A stretch of DNA of 64,000 nt. It comes from Leucobacter tardus. GTDB lineage: Bacteria; Actinomycetota; Actinomycetes; Actinomycetales; Microbacteriaceae. Shown here in pieces: positions 1-8,789 of this stretch. The stretch covers positions 682,001 through 746,000 of the forward strand of contig NZ_JAGFBF010000001.1 of the NCBI RefSeq assembly GCF_017583045.1, given 5' to 3'. Numbering within the stretch: position 1 is the first letter of the stretch; each line of letters opens with the position of its first letter. The notes under the pieces were generated by a model that was not told where the DNA came from, made no database searches, and saw only the letters and a program-made list of their open reading frames with translations. Position numbers and translations under genes: made by a program.

Positions 1-407
1 GCGAGATCGTACCCGTCCGGTCCGGGCGGATCCAGGTAGGTCACGGGACCGCAGAGCAGATGCCCCCGTGTCTCAGGAGCGGCAGCCGCAGCCCGGTATC
101 CTGACACGAGCCACGCACCGGGGATGCAGTCCACATCGAGGAAGATCAGGAGTTCCGCGCCGTCGTCGATCGCTGCCGCGGCACCGACGTTGCGGGCGCG
201 CGCGAGCGGAAGACGGTCCGGATCGCCGTCGAGATGCATCGTCCGGAGCGCCGGGGCCGCACCGTCGCCGGGCAGATCGGGGTCCGCGATCGCGACGAGC
301 ACGTGACGGTCCGCGAGCATCGGACGCAACCCGGCCGCGAGACCCGCGCGCTGACGTCTCCAGTGCGCATGTCGACCGTGCGCGATCGTGACGACGGCGG
401 TGCGCAT
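1..407 (-). CDS. Family 2-like glycosyltransferase, C-terminus outside the window
   Basis: The minus-strand frame opens with ATG at 407 and runs off the left edge after about 135 codons. The translation begins MRTAVVTIAHGRHAHWRRQR and contains LLIFLDVDCIPGAWL at about residues 85-100. The DxD-type acidic motif at the end of a beta strand is what nucleotide-sugar binding GT-A enzymes show. Its ATG overlaps the stop of the next upstream gene by one base, so it is the fourth gene of a tight glycosyltransferase operon. Acceptor and sugar are not predictable. It is partial, so domain completeness cannot be judged. Confidence 0.75.
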   Translation of the reverse strand, partial: MRTAVVTIAHGRHAHWRRQRAGLAAGLRPMLADRHVLVAIADPDLPGDGAAPALRTMHLDGDPDRLPLARARNVGAAAAIDDGAELLIFLDVDCIPGAWLVSGYRAAAAAPETRGHLLCGPVTYLDPPGPDGYDL

Positions 408-1399
408 CAGCGCGACCTCCGCCCCGCGAGCTCGTCGATCACGGCTGCAGCGCGGGCGGCGCCGTTCCCGTCGTTCCACTGCTCCCACCGAGCGCCGTCG
501 AGTCCGCTCGCGCGCTCGAGCAGCGTCTCCCACCCGCCGTCGGGGAAACGATCGCGCACGATCACCGGCCAGTCGCCCGCCGCCAACACCCGAGCCGACG
601 CGTGCTGCTCGTCGTGCGGACGCGTCTGCGGCACCACGACGGCCGGCTTCCGCGCGGCCGCGACATCGGCGAGAGCGCCCTGGCCGGCGTGCGTGATCAC
701 GACGCTCGCCGCCGAGAGACTCGGTCCGACATCGTCGACCCAGGTGCCCGACCCGCCGATATGCTCCCAGGTCCAGTGCGGTGCGCTTGCGCGGGCGCGG
801 TCCAGTGCGGTGGGCGAGAACTCGTCTCCGCCGCGTCCCGCGAGCACCAGCACGCGATGCGGATCTTCCGCGCTGCGCTCGTCGGGGAAGGGAGCGAGCC
901 GACCGATCGCTCCGACCGGCGCGAGCCTCCGCTCCGCGGCTGCCGTCAAGCCGGTGACGAGCCCGGTCGCCTGCGGCGGCCATGCCGCCAGGATCACCGC
1001 AGCGATCTCGAACCCGAGACGGTGCGCGGCGTCGCCGCGCGCTCCCGGCAGCGCGAACACCGCGACGGGCACCCCGTGCAGGCGCGCGAGGAGCGCGACC
1101 TCGACGGAGACGTCGATGACCATCGCGCGCGGCTCAGCGGCGGCGATCCACGCCGAGATCACTGCGGCGCGCTCGCGCAGTCCCGTCGACCCGAGCGGCA
1201 CCCAGTGCAGCTGCCCGTGCGCATCCGCATCGCTCTGCTCGTCGCCCTCATCGAGCGGGATCTGCAGCCACTCGCCCGGCCAGCCGTCCGGCCGTGGCAG
1301 TGACGAGATGCCGGTGACGGGCGCCTCGAGTTCTCGAGCGATCGCCGTCGCCCGCGCCGCGTGACCACCGCCGTGATGGTGCACGTAATAGCCGATCAT
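407..1399 (-). CDS. GT-B fold glycosyltransferase (MurG/YjiC-like)
   Basis: This 330-residue protein starts MIGYYVHHHGGGHAARATA, the glycine-rich N-terminal loop of GT-B enzymes of the MurG/GT1 type. The C-terminal half has VITHAGQGALADVAAARKP and VVVPQTRPHDEQ, matching the sugar-nucleotide binding region of GT1/GT28 enzymes. The frame is open further upstream, but the ATG at 1399 sits in an ATGA overlap with the previous stop and begins the typical fold, so it is preferred. It is probably cytoplasmic and part of the four-gene operon. Donor and acceptor are unknown. Confidence 0.8.
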   Translation of the reverse strand: MIGYYVHHHGGGHAARATAIARELEAPVTGISSLPRPDGWPGEWLQIPLDEGDEQSDADAHGQLHWVPLGSTGLRERAAVISAWIAAAEPRAMVIDVSVEVALLARLHGVPVAVFALPGARGDAAHRLGFEIAAVILAAWPPQATGLVTGLTAAAERRLAPVGAIGRLAPFPDERSAEDPHRVLVLAGRGGDEFSPTALDRARASAPHWTWEHIGGSGTWVDDVGPSLSAASVVITHAGQGALADVAAARKPAVVVPQTRPHDEQHASARVLAAGDWPVIVRDRFPDGGWETLLERASGLDGARWEQWNDGNGAARAAAVIDELAGRRSR

Positions 1400-2469
1400 G
1401 CGGCCTGCGCGGCGCCGGCGACGCGGGCGAACGTCGCAACGTAGTCGTCGATCATGCGCGCGATCGAGAGATGGTCCTCGGCGTACGCGCGCACCGCCGC
1501 GCGCGGCATCCGACGGGCGCGCCGCAGGGTGCTGGCGAGCGCGTCCACATCGCCGGGAGGGCTGAGCAGACCGCCCGGAGGGGCGACGATCTCGCCGAGA
1601 CCACCGCGGGCGAATGCCGCGACCGGCGTTCCGCACGCCATCGCCTCGGCGGCGACGAGGCCGTACGGCTCATCCCAGACGGGCGTGACGAGGGCGACCG
1701 CCGAACGGCCGACGAGTCGGCACAGGTCCTCGGTACCGAGGTGCCCGAGATACGTCGCGTCGTGACCGAGGCGCGGAGCGATCTCGGCCGCGAAGTACTC
1801 GCGGTCGTACGACGGCCCCGCGAGATCGATCGGGATCCCCGCCCGGCGCGCGGCGTCCATCGCGAGGTGCGGCGCCTTCTCGGGAACGAGCCTCCCGTGC
1901 CAGACCGCGCGCTCGCCGCCGGGGCCAGCAGCCCATTGCTCGGTGTCGACGCCGTTGTGGATGACGTCGGGCTGCACAACGGGACGCCAGAGATCTGCGG
2001 TAGCGCGGCTCACAGCGACGAAGCGTGCATCGGGCGACGCGAAACGCATGGCCGACTCGATCCAGGGGGTCGGGGGCGTGTGCAGCGTCGTCACCATCGG
2101 AATGCCGACGGAGGTGGCCATCGCCACGGGCAGGTGGTGCAGGCTGTTGTTGTGGATGACGTCGAACCGGGCGGCACCCGCACCCAGCGCGAGCATGAGC
2201 GAGAGATACGCGTGATGCTCCCGCATCCAGACTTCGGGCGGCGCACCCACATCGGCACGGGCGTGCGCGGAGGACGCGTAGGGGGCGACGTCGAGCGTGG
2301 TCACGCGGAGTCGCGAATCCGAACCGGGTGCGGCGAACACGCTGACATCGTGCCCGCGGTCGAGCAAGCCGGTTGCCAGAGCGTGCGTGTGCGCTTCGAG
2401 TCCGCCGGCGAACGGTTCGCGAATCGGAAAACGGCTCGAGGCGATGATGCAGATGCGCAGTGGGGTCAC
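1396..2469 (-). CDS. Family 4 glycosyltransferase
   Basis: A 357-residue GT4 protein. The N-terminus MTPLRICIIASSRFPIREPF is followed by GGLEAHTHALATGLLDRGHDV, the usual acceptor-side glycine loop. The C-terminal half carries DEPYGLVAAEAMACGTPV, the EX7E nucleotide-sugar motif, at about residues 270-290. It overlaps both neighbours by 4 nt (ATGA), implying translational coupling. The substrate is unknown. A cell-surface glycan or a glycosylated small molecule would fit a cluster of four glycosyltransferases. Confidence 0.85.
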   Translation of the reverse strand: MTPLRICIIASSRFPIREPFAGGLEAHTHALATGLLDRGHDVSVFAAPGSDSRLRVTTLDVAPYASSAHARADVGAPPEVWMREHHAYLSLMLALGAGAARFDVIHNNSLHHLPVAMATSVGIPMVTTLHTPPTPWIESAMRFASPDARFVAVSRATADLWRPVVQPDVIHNGVDTEQWAAGPGGERAVWHGRLVPEKAPHLAMDAARRAGIPIDLAGPSYDREYFAAEIAPRLGHDATYLGHLGTEDLCRLVGRSAVALVTPVWDEPYGLVAAEAMACGTPVAAFARGGLGEIVAPPGGLLSPPGDVDALASTLRRARRMPRAAVRAYAEDHLSIARMIDDYVATFARVAGAAQAA

Positions 2470-3614
2470 CGCAGTAGCCGTTCGTAGAGCAGCGCGTGCG
2501 CCGCGGCGACGCCCTCCCGTTCCGTTCGTCGCGCGCGGATCGAGAGGGGCTCCCGGCGTCCGGCATCATGAGCGCGCTGCAGGGCGCGCTCGAGCGACGC
2601 GGTGTCGAAGGAGTCCTCCACACGTTCGTAGGCGAACACGGGCCCCTGGTCGCTGAAGTACCCGCAGTTCGGTGCGACGACCGCCGTCCCGAGATCGCGG
2701 CAGGCCTCCAGCCATCCGGAGTGGGTGCCGAACCGGTAGGGGAGCACCGATACGTCGAGCGATGCCAAGTACTCCCAGAGCTCCGCGTCGCTCAAGAAAT
2801 CGTGGATGCGGAGGTCGAGCGCACCCCGCGCCGCCGCGGTCTGCAGAAAGTCGGCGAGTTCGGCGTCGTACCGGTCGCCTCGCGGCTCGAGCACATCGCG
2901 GTGCCCGTTGACCTGCACGACCCAGTCGGGCATGCGCTCAGCGAGGTCGCAGAGCACGCGGATCACCGGGAGCGGATCCATGCTCGCCCGCAGACTCTTC
3001 ACGTGCACCCCCACGCGGAACGGTCGCGCGGGGCGGGAGCGCTCGGCGAGGTCGGCCATGGTGGCGAAGTCGACCACGTGGGGGTGCGGCAGCACGTGGG
3101 CGTCGCATCCCCACCGTTCGCGGATCTCAGCGGCGGCACCTCGGGTCAGCGTGACGAGGGCGTCCGCCTGCGGCACGATGACGTCGAGCTGCGCGTCGTG
3201 CAGACGGCGATCGAGATGGTGCGGATTCCGCAGATCGTGCACGGTGTAGACCAGGGGGCGTCCCGTCTCGCGCAACGCGTCGATCCACTCCTGCACCTGC
3301 TCGGGCGTGCGGGCGTCGAACCCGAACTGCAGGTGCATCACATCGAACTCGGGGTGCTCGCGCACCCAGTCGGGTTCGAGCATGACCGGGGGCCACCACT
3401 TCGACTGCGCGGGGCGCAGGGGGTCGTCGGGATCGGGGTCGGCGAGTCGCTCGATCACCGGCACACCGGGAAGCTCATCCACGGGCGCCAGGTGGTGCAC
3501 GTAAACGTGGTCCGCAGGAACGGAGGCGACACGAATGCTGCGCGGAGTGCGAGGGTCGCGATCGCGCTCGAGCAGGGCGGACCGGATCGGTCCGATCGGT
3601 TCACGATTGCGCAT
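2466..3614 (-). CDS. GT-B glycosyltransferase, first gene of the operon
   Basis: A 382-residue protein with the outline of a GT-B glycosyltransferase: FDVMHLQFGFDARTPEQVQEW and PLVYTVHDLRNP in the N-terminal domain, then FRVGVHVKSLRAS and DVSVLPYRFGTHSGWLEACRD in the C-terminal domain. The last motif stands where GT4 enzymes have the EX7E segment, but the first acidic residue is missing, so catalysis may differ from the neighbouring GT4. About the first 25 residues are charged and unlike the family, so the true start could be slightly downstream, although no good alternative is visible. It is the promoter-proximal gene of the glycosyltransferase run. Confidence 0.7.
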   Translation of the reverse strand: MRNREPIGPIRSALLERDRDPRTPRSIRVASVPADHVYVHHLAPVDELPGVPVIERLADPDPDDPLRPAQSKWWPPVMLEPDWVREHPEFDVMHLQFGFDARTPEQVQEWIDALRETGRPLVYTVHDLRNPHHLDRRLHDAQLDVIVPQADALVTLTRGAAAEIRERWGCDAHVLPHPHVVDFATMADLAERSRPARPFRVGVHVKSLRASMDPLPVIRVLCDLAERMPDWVVQVNGHRDVLEPRGDRYDAELADFLQTAAARGALDLRIHDFLSDAELWEYLASLDVSVLPYRFGTHSGWLEACRDLGTAVVAPNCGYFSDQGPVFAYERVEDSFDTASLERALQRAHDAGRREPLSIRARRTEREGVAAAHALLYERLLR

Positions 3615-3779
3615 AGATCCTCATGGATCCCATTAGGCGCCGAATCCGGCTCGGTGAGGAGGGCCTTGCAGCTCGCGACGCCCGGGTGGTACGCGAGCCC
3701 TGGATCGTCACCCCCGTCGACGGCAGTGACGACGGGCCTCTACAGTGGTCTCACCCACCCCGTCGAAACGGAGCCATGT

Positions 3780-4877
3780 ATGAGCGCAGCAGGACAAACC
3801 GAACCACGTTCGTTCGGTGTGGAGGAGGAGTATCTGATCCTCGACCGCATTACCGGCGAGCCCCAGGATCGCGCAGCTGCGCTCCTCTGGTCGGACGCCG
3901 AACTCGAGCGACGCGCGGATCGGGAGTTCTTCTGCAGTCAGATCGAGACCGCGACCCCGATCTGCACCACGGGAGCGGAGGCCGACCAGTCACTCGCCGA
4001 CTTCCGTGCCCGCGCGGGCGAGGCTGCCGCGGCGCAGGGCACCCGCATCGTCGGCACCGGACTCCCGCCGGTCGGCGGGGAGGTCGCCGGGACGATCACC
4101 CCGAAACCGCGCTACCGCGAGATCGCCGAGATGCTCAGGCATGCCGCCGCGCACCAGTACGTCTCGGGGACGCACGTGCACGTGGAGGTGCCGGATCGTG
4201 ATGCCGGTGTCGCCGCGATCGCCGCGATCTCGCGCTGGTCCCCGGCTCTCCTCGCGCTCACGGCGAACTCGCCGATCTGGGACGGCGAACCGACCGGGTT
4301 CGCGAGTTGGCGGCACATGCTCATGCTGTCGTGGCCGCTCGCCGGTTTTCCGCACGGGTTCACGACCGGTGACGAGTATGCGACAGGGGTGGAGCGGCTC
4401 GTGTCTGCCGGCGTCATCATCGATGCGGGCATGCTCACGTGGGTCGCCCGGCTCTCCGAGCAGTACCCCACGGTCGAGCTGCGTATCGCGGATGCACAGC
4501 TCGACCACACGCAGGCGGTGAGCTTCGCGCTCCTCGTGCGCGGCATCGTGGAGCGCAGCCTCTCGGAGTGGTCTGCCGGCCAGCCGGTGACGTGGCCGGC
4601 GCGTGCCGACATGATCGACGGCGCGCTGTGGATGGCGGCGCGCGACGGGCTCTCCGGAACGCTCATCGATCCGGCGACGGCCGAGACCCTGCCGGCGCGC
4701 GACCTCGTGCGCCGCATGGCCGCGTACGCGGCGCCCGGACTCGAGCGCACCGGCGACACGGCCCGCGTTACCGAGTATCTCGAGCACCGCCTCGCGGTCG
4801 GGAGCCCCGCGCAGGAGCAGCTCGATCGCTTCGCATCTGCGGGGATCGCCGGTCTCATGGAGCTCTACGCCGGGTAA
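3780..4877 (+). CDS. YbdK-family carboxylate-amine ligase (glutamate-cysteine ligase type 2)
   Basis: A 365-residue protein starting MSAAGQTEPRSFGVEEEYLI. The FGVEEEYLILD motif near residue 12 and the SGTHVHVEV segment at about residue 125 are hallmarks of the YbdK/EgtA/GshA-like carboxylate-amine ligase fold: glutamates for Mg-ATP and a histidine in GTHVHV. Members join an amino acid carboxylate to an amine with ATP. E. coli YbdK has weak glutamate-cysteine ligase activity, but the real substrate of most relatives is unknown. It is divergent from the glycosyltransferase operon across a 165-nt spacer that must hold both promoters. Any link to glycan or thiol modification is speculative. Confidence 0.85.
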   Translation: MSAAGQTEPRSFGVEEEYLILDRITGEPQDRAAALLWSDAELERRADREFFCSQIETATPICTTGAEADQSLADFRARAGEAAAAQGTRIVGTGLPPVGGEVAGTITPKPRYREIAEMLRHAAAHQYVSGTHVHVEVPDRDAGVAAIAAISRWSPALLALTANSPIWDGEPTGFASWRHMLMLSWPLAGFPHGFTTGDEYATGVERLVSAGVIIDAGMLTWVARLSEQYPTVELRIADAQLDHTQAVSFALLVRGIVERSLSEWSAGQPVTWPARADMIDGALWMAARDGLSGTLIDPATAETLPARDLVRRMAAYAAPGLERTGDTARVTEYLEHRLAVGSPAQEQLDRFASAGIAGLMELYAG

Positions 4878-4904
4878 GGCGGGCGACCGGCACCGCGCAC
4901 GAAA

Positions 4905-4934
4905 GAACCCCCGCCGCTCATGCGACGGGGGTTC
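4905..4934 (-). terminator. Rho-independent terminator of tRNA-Arg
   Basis: The arms GAACCCCCG and CGGGGGTTC pair perfectly over 9 bp around a 12-nt loop. On the minus strand the hairpin is followed by TTTCG, so it fits termination of the tRNA. It may also stop ybdK transcripts from the other side. Confidence 0.7.
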
Positions 4935-4937
4935 CGG

Positions 4938-5014
4938 TGGCGCGCCCCGAGGGATTCGAACCCCCGACCTTCTGATCCGTAGTCAGATGCTCTATCCAGC
5001 TGAGCTAGGGGCGC
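4938..5014 (-). tRNA. tRNA-Arg (ACG)
   Basis: On the minus strand the acceptor GCGCCCC (5014-5008) pairs with GGGGCGC (4948-4942). The D arm, the anticodon arm with loop CTACGGA (anticodon ACG) and the T arm with GGTTCGAAT are all present. The CCA end is encoded (4940-4938). ACG is the wobble-modified arginine anticodon reading CGN codons, which dominate in this high-GC genome. Confidence 0.97.
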
Positions 5015-5038
5015 TTGCCGTTGTTTCCAACCAGAGAA

Positions 5039-5067
5039 ACATTACAGCAGTTCGAGGCGAAACGGAA
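5039..5067 (-). promoter_or_regulatory. Candidate promoter of tRNA-Arg
   Basis: On the minus strand a TAATGT -10 box (5044-5039) lies 17 nt from a weak TTCCGT -35 box, about 25 nt before the mature 5' end of the tRNA. The assignment rests on sequence only. Confidence 0.45.
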
Positions 5068-5102
5068 ATCGATGCGGGCGCACCGTCGGCGTGCCCGGCG
5101 GG

Positions 5103-5108
5103 TAGGCT
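5103..5108 (+). promoter_or_regulatory. -10 box of apt (leaderless)
   Basis: TAGGCT lies 6 nt before the GTG start of apt with no ribosome-binding site between. This spacing places the transcription start on the GTG itself. Confidence 0.55.
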
Positions 5109-5114
5109 GTTCGC

Positions 5115-5672
5115 GTGCCAGAAACGCCTGATCCGCAGCTTTCCGCAGACTTCTCGACGGACCTCGACCGCGCCGCGTCGCTCATCGCGGAGCTGCCGGA
5201 TTACCCGGCCCCGGGCATCGTCTTCCGCGACATCACGCCGCTGCTCGCCGATGGGCCGGCCCTCCGTGCCACCGTCGACGCCCTGATCGCACCGTTCCTC
5301 GGCTCGTTCGACGTGGTCGCGGGGCTGGAGGCCCGCGGCTTCCTCCTGGCGAGCGCCGCCGCATACTCGACGGGTGCCGGGCTCATGCCGATCCGCAAAG
5401 CGGGAAAACTTCCGCGTCCCGCCGTGTCGGTCGAGTACGACCTCGAATACGGCAGTGCCACTGTCGAAGCGCACGACGACCTGCCGAAGGGGAGTCGGGT
5501 CCTGCTGCTCGACGACGTGCTTGCGACAGGCGGCACCCTGGTGGCCGGTCGCGACCTGCTGCGGCAGCTCGGGTACGCCGTCGCGGGCGTCGCGGTGCTC
5601 TTCGAGATCGAGGGGCTCGGCGGGCGTGAGTTCGTGAACGATCCGGGTCTGCACACCGTCTTCCACAGCTGA
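5115..5672 (+). CDS. apt: Adenine phosphoribosyltransferase
   Basis: A 185-residue type I phosphoribosyltransferase that converts adenine and PRPP to AMP and pyrophosphate in purine salvage. PDYPAPGIVFRDITPLL at about residues 34-50 is the Apt adenine-binding region. GLEARGFLL and VLLLDDVLATGGT (about residues 130-142, PRPP loop) follow the family exactly. The length is normal. The GTG start is set by a -10 box 6 nt upstream, a leaderless arrangement. The next gene begins 4 nt after its stop. Confidence 0.97.
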   Translation: MPETPDPQLSADFSTDLDRAASLIAELPDYPAPGIVFRDITPLLADGPALRATVDALIAPFLGSFDVVAGLEARGFLLASAAAYSTGAGLMPIRKAGKLPRPAVSVEYDLEYGSATVEAHDDLPKGSRVLLLDDVLATGGTLVAGRDLLRQLGYAVAGVAVLFEIEGLGGREFVNDPGLHTVFHS

Positions 5673-5676
5673 GCCG

Positions 5677-8600
5677 ATGACCGCGTCGCAGCCCCGGAAC
5701 TCGGGTCGCATCCCCGATCCGCAGCCGGAGCACACCGCACTGTTCCGCTGGCTCGCCAGGATGTTCACCGCGGTCGAGGCGAAGCTCCGCGAGCGCGGCG
5801 GACGCGGGCTGCGGGCCGGGATCCGCATCTTCTGGGCGCTCATCGCCGCCGTGGGCGTGTTCCTGCTCTGCGGTCCGATCCTGAACCAGCCGCTCGACTT
5901 CGACGACGTCATCGATGCGGCCGAGATCGACGAGGTCGACTGGATCGCCACCGATGTCGCCATCGATTACGTGGTGTCTCGCGACGGCGACGGTCGTTTC
6001 GCCGCCGACGCCGAGGAGCGGTACACCGCCAACTTCACGAACGGCCCCGAGCGTCGAATCGAGCGCGCGTTCGTAACGGAGTTCCGCGGTCACGACGCCC
6101 GGTTCGAGCTGCGCGAGGCGACGATCGACGGCACTCCGGCCGAGGTCGAGGTGGACCGCGGTGCCGCGACGACCCGGGTCACGATCGCGCGAGCCGACGG
6201 CGAGGCGCTCGACGGCACGCACGACATCGCGCTCTCGTACGAGTTCCACGACCTCGTCACTACGGTCGAGGACGAGGCGACCGGCGACGAGGTCGAGCAG
6301 TGGGGATGGCCCCTGCTCGGGCCGGCTTGGCCGCAGGCGACGAAGGGCGTCGAGGTGTCGCTGACGCTCGCTCCCGAGCTCGACGACGCGCTGGTCCGCG
6401 CCCCCCGCGCGTACATCGGGTGGTTGCTCGTGTCGGGAACCAGCTGGCTCGAGGCGGAAGCGACCACCGCCGACGGCGTGCGGTACGCCTTCTCGAACGA
6501 CGACACGCTGCCCCCGCACCCCGACCTCGATCTCACCGTCAGCTTCGCATCCGGAACGTTCGCGCAACCCCCGACGACACCGCTGTTCTGGCTGCAGACG
6601 TGGGGCCCGCTGATTCCCCTCGCCCTGCTCGGCGTCTTCACGCTGTTCGCATTCGTCGCGCGCCGCGTCGTGTGGGCGGACAGCGCGGGAGCACCCTGGT
6701 ACGTCGCTCGCGCCGAACCGCCGAGCGGATTGACCCCCGATGAGGCGGCGCAGTTCACCGGCCGGGCGAGGCACGCCGAACTCGTCGCGGCGCTCGCCGA
6801 CGCTTCGCGCGCACCGGTGACCGCCGACACGAAACGGCGCAGGTGGGGGAGGCGTCGCCCGGCGCCAGCGCAGCGCCGGGCGCTCACGGGCCGAATGCGC
6901 GCGCGCTGGTTCCGCAGCGTGGCGCAGGCCGGTATGCGTGCGGGCCGGTGGGGCAATGCCCCGAGTGTGCTGCGGCGCCGCATGGCCTGGGCGCAGCACG
7001 ACGTGCCCGTCGAGCGCGGGCTGCGCTGGGTGCCGGACAGCTATCTCCGCGACAGCTTCATCTGGGGCTCCGTCGCGCTCGTGCTCCTGCAGTGGGGGGT
7101 GCTGCGGCAGTTGTCGCACCAGGTGATCCTCACCATCGTCTGGTGGCCGGCGCTGTTCGTGCTCGGATCGACGCTGCTCGCACTGCTCGTGTGCTGGGCC
7201 GTGCGCCGTCCGCGTCCGCTCACGCACGAGGGCGCGCTCGCGATGCAGGAGCTCAAGGGCATCGACGCCTGGGCGACGACCACGCGGCTGGTGGATCGTG
7301 GCCCGGCCGACGACGACCTCATGCCGTACGCCGTGCTCTTCGAACGGCCGAGACGCGCGGGTCGGCGCATCGTGCAGCTCGCCTCGCGCGAGACGGGCGA
7401 CGCACGACCCGGTCGCGGGTGGCGCACCGAGCACTTCCTGTCGGCACCGGCGCTCCTCGCGCTCGCCGCCGCCATCGCGGTGTTCGCCGGGGCCATCGTG
7501 ACGGCGTCGGTGCGTCCGGCCCCGTACGGCGAGAGCGAGTTCATCACCGAGTACCACCGCGATATCCCCGCGCTCACGTTCTCGCAGGTTGAAGGGTTCG
7601 CGGTCGACGCTGAACTGGTGCGCGACGCGGATGGCACGGCGCGCATCGACGTGGTGGAGCGCATCGACGTGGGGTTCACGCCGAGCGGCGGGCGGGTGCC
7701 CCAGTTCGGTCGGGAGTGGCCGCGCGAACGGTTCGGGCAGGACCTCGGGCTCGAGGTGGGCGAGATGACCGTCGATGGCGCCCCGGTGCCGGTGCAGCAG
7801 CGTGAGGGGGAGCGGACCACGGCCGTGGTGACGCAGCTCACCGAGGTGCTCGACGGCGTGCACGAGGTCGAGGTCGCGTACTCGCTGACCTCCCCGGTCG
7901 TCGATGCTCGCGGCGGGTCGGACGCGTCGCAGCAGCTCAGATGGACGGCGTGGCTCGGCTTCTGGGAGGACACGTATTACACCGACATCGACAACGCGTT
8001 CGACGGTTCCGCCCCGGTGCGGCCGCTCCGGGTGTCGCTCGACATCGCTCCCGAAATAGCGGCCGAGCTGACATCCGGGGGCTGGATCGACACCGATGTC
8101 GATCTGCCGCGGGTGCCGTACGAAGACGGCAACACCTTCAAGCCGTGGACGGTCGAGTCCCGACTCTACGACGACGCGAGTCGCCCGTACGAGCTGCGGG
8201 TCGGTTCCGAGGAACGCGCCGCAGACGGAACCGTCACCGTCACCATCGACGCGGATGCGGCCGAGTCGCGCGCGGTCGATCGCGAGACGGGCGAGCCCGT
8301 CGGGCGGTTCGTGGTCGACCCCGAGGTCAACGCCGGGCTCGAACAGTACGAGCTCGACCTTTCCGACGACCTCGGAGTGGATCTCCGATTCCCCGGCGGC
8401 ACGTTCGCCGATGTCGAGTCGGGCGACTTCGACCGACATCAGACCGCCTACTGGCTGCCCTACACGGCGACGTTGGTGCTGGGCGGGGTCGTGACGGCAG
8501 CCGCGGCCGCCGCACTGCTGCTCGTGCGGCGCCCCCGACGCAGCTCGCGGGCATCGATCGCCGCCATCGCGTTCGCGGCAGTTCCGCTCGCGGCGGTCGG

Positions 8601-8784
8601 GCAGAGCATCGTGTGCTGGTGGGTCGTCGGGCCCATGCCAGGCGGCAACGCGGCCGGCGCGTGGGCGCTCTGGCTCGGGGCCGCGATGTGGGCCGCGGTG
8701 ACGACGCAGTTCGTGATCGTGGCACGCCGCATGCGCCGATCACCCGCAGATTCGGCGCGGTTCCGGAAGAATACGAGAGACTGA
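5677..8784 (+). CDS. DUF2207-type membrane protein with duplicated extracytoplasmic domain
   Basis: A 1035-residue membrane protein. A membrane segment at about residues 48-68 is followed by a long beta-rich region starting WIATDVAIDYVVSRDGDGRF. Membrane helices follow at about 310-330 and 455-520. After a further helix near 590-610 a second copy of the same domain starts at AVDAELVRDADGTARIDVVE, and three C-terminal helices close the protein. Both copies contain the GxHxIxLxYxF/L strand pattern typical of DUF2207. Family members are uncharacterised surface or envelope proteins. The internal duplication is unusual, since most have one copy. It follows apt by 4 nt and is probably co-transcribed, without an evident functional link. 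Confidence 0.8.
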   Translation: MTASQPRNSGRIPDPQPEHTALFRWLARMFTAVEAKLRERGGRGLRAGIRIFWALIAAVGVFLLCGPILNQPLDFDDVIDAAEIDEVDWIATDVAIDYVVSRDGDGRFAADAEERYTANFTNGPERRIERAFVTEFRGHDARFELREATIDGTPAEVEVDRGAATTRVTIARADGEALDGTHDIALSYEFHDLVTTVEDEATGDEVEQWGWPLLGPAWPQATKGVEVSLTLAPELDDALVRAPRAYIGWLLVSGTSWLEAEATTADGVRYAFSNDDTLPPHPDLDLTVSFASGTFAQPPTTPLFWLQTWGPLIPLALLGVFTLFAFVARRVVWADSAGAPWYVARAEPPSGLTPDEAAQFTGRARHAELVAALADASRAPVTADTKRRRWGRRRPAPAQRRALTGRMRARWFRSVAQAGMRAGRWGNAPSVLRRRMAWAQHDVPVERGLRWVPDSYLRDSFIWGSVALVLLQWGVLRQLSHQVILTIVWWPALFVLGSTLLALLVCWAVRRPRPLTHEGALAMQELKGIDAWATTTRLVDRGPADDDLMPYAVLFERPRRAGRRIVQLASRETGDARPGRGWRTEHFLSAPALLALAAAIAVFAGAIVTASVRPAPYGESEFITEYHRDIPALTFSQVEGFAVDAELVRDADGTARIDVVERIDVGFTPSGGRVPQFGREWPRERFGQDLGLEVGEMTVDGAPVPVQQREGERTTAVVTQLTEVLDGVHEVEVAYSLTSPVVDARGGSDASQQLRWTAWLGFWEDTYYTDIDNAFDGSAPVRPLRVSLDIAPEIAAELTSGGWIDTDVDLPRVPYEDGNTFKPWTVESRLYDDASRPYELRVGSEERAADGTVTVTIDADAAESRAVDRETGEPVGRFVVDPEVNAGLEQYELDLSDDLGVDLRFPGGTFADVESGDFDRHQTAYWLPYTATLVLGGVVTAAAAAALLLVRRPRRSSRASIAAIAFAAVPLAAVGQSIVCWWVVGPMPGGNAAGAWALWLGAAMWAAVTTQFVIVARRMRRSPADSARFRKNTRD

Positions 8785-8789
8785 TCACC

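Noticed and set aside
2496-3779. A 427-codon upstream extension of the YbdK frame
   Set aside because: The extension is antisense to a glycosyltransferase gene. YbdK homology begins only at MSAAGQ (3780).
5383-8439. A 1018-codon open frame on the minus strand
   Set aside because: It lies opposite the DUF2207 gene, has the His/Arg/Glu-rich low-complexity composition of antisense frames in high-GC DNA, and shows no recognisable motif.
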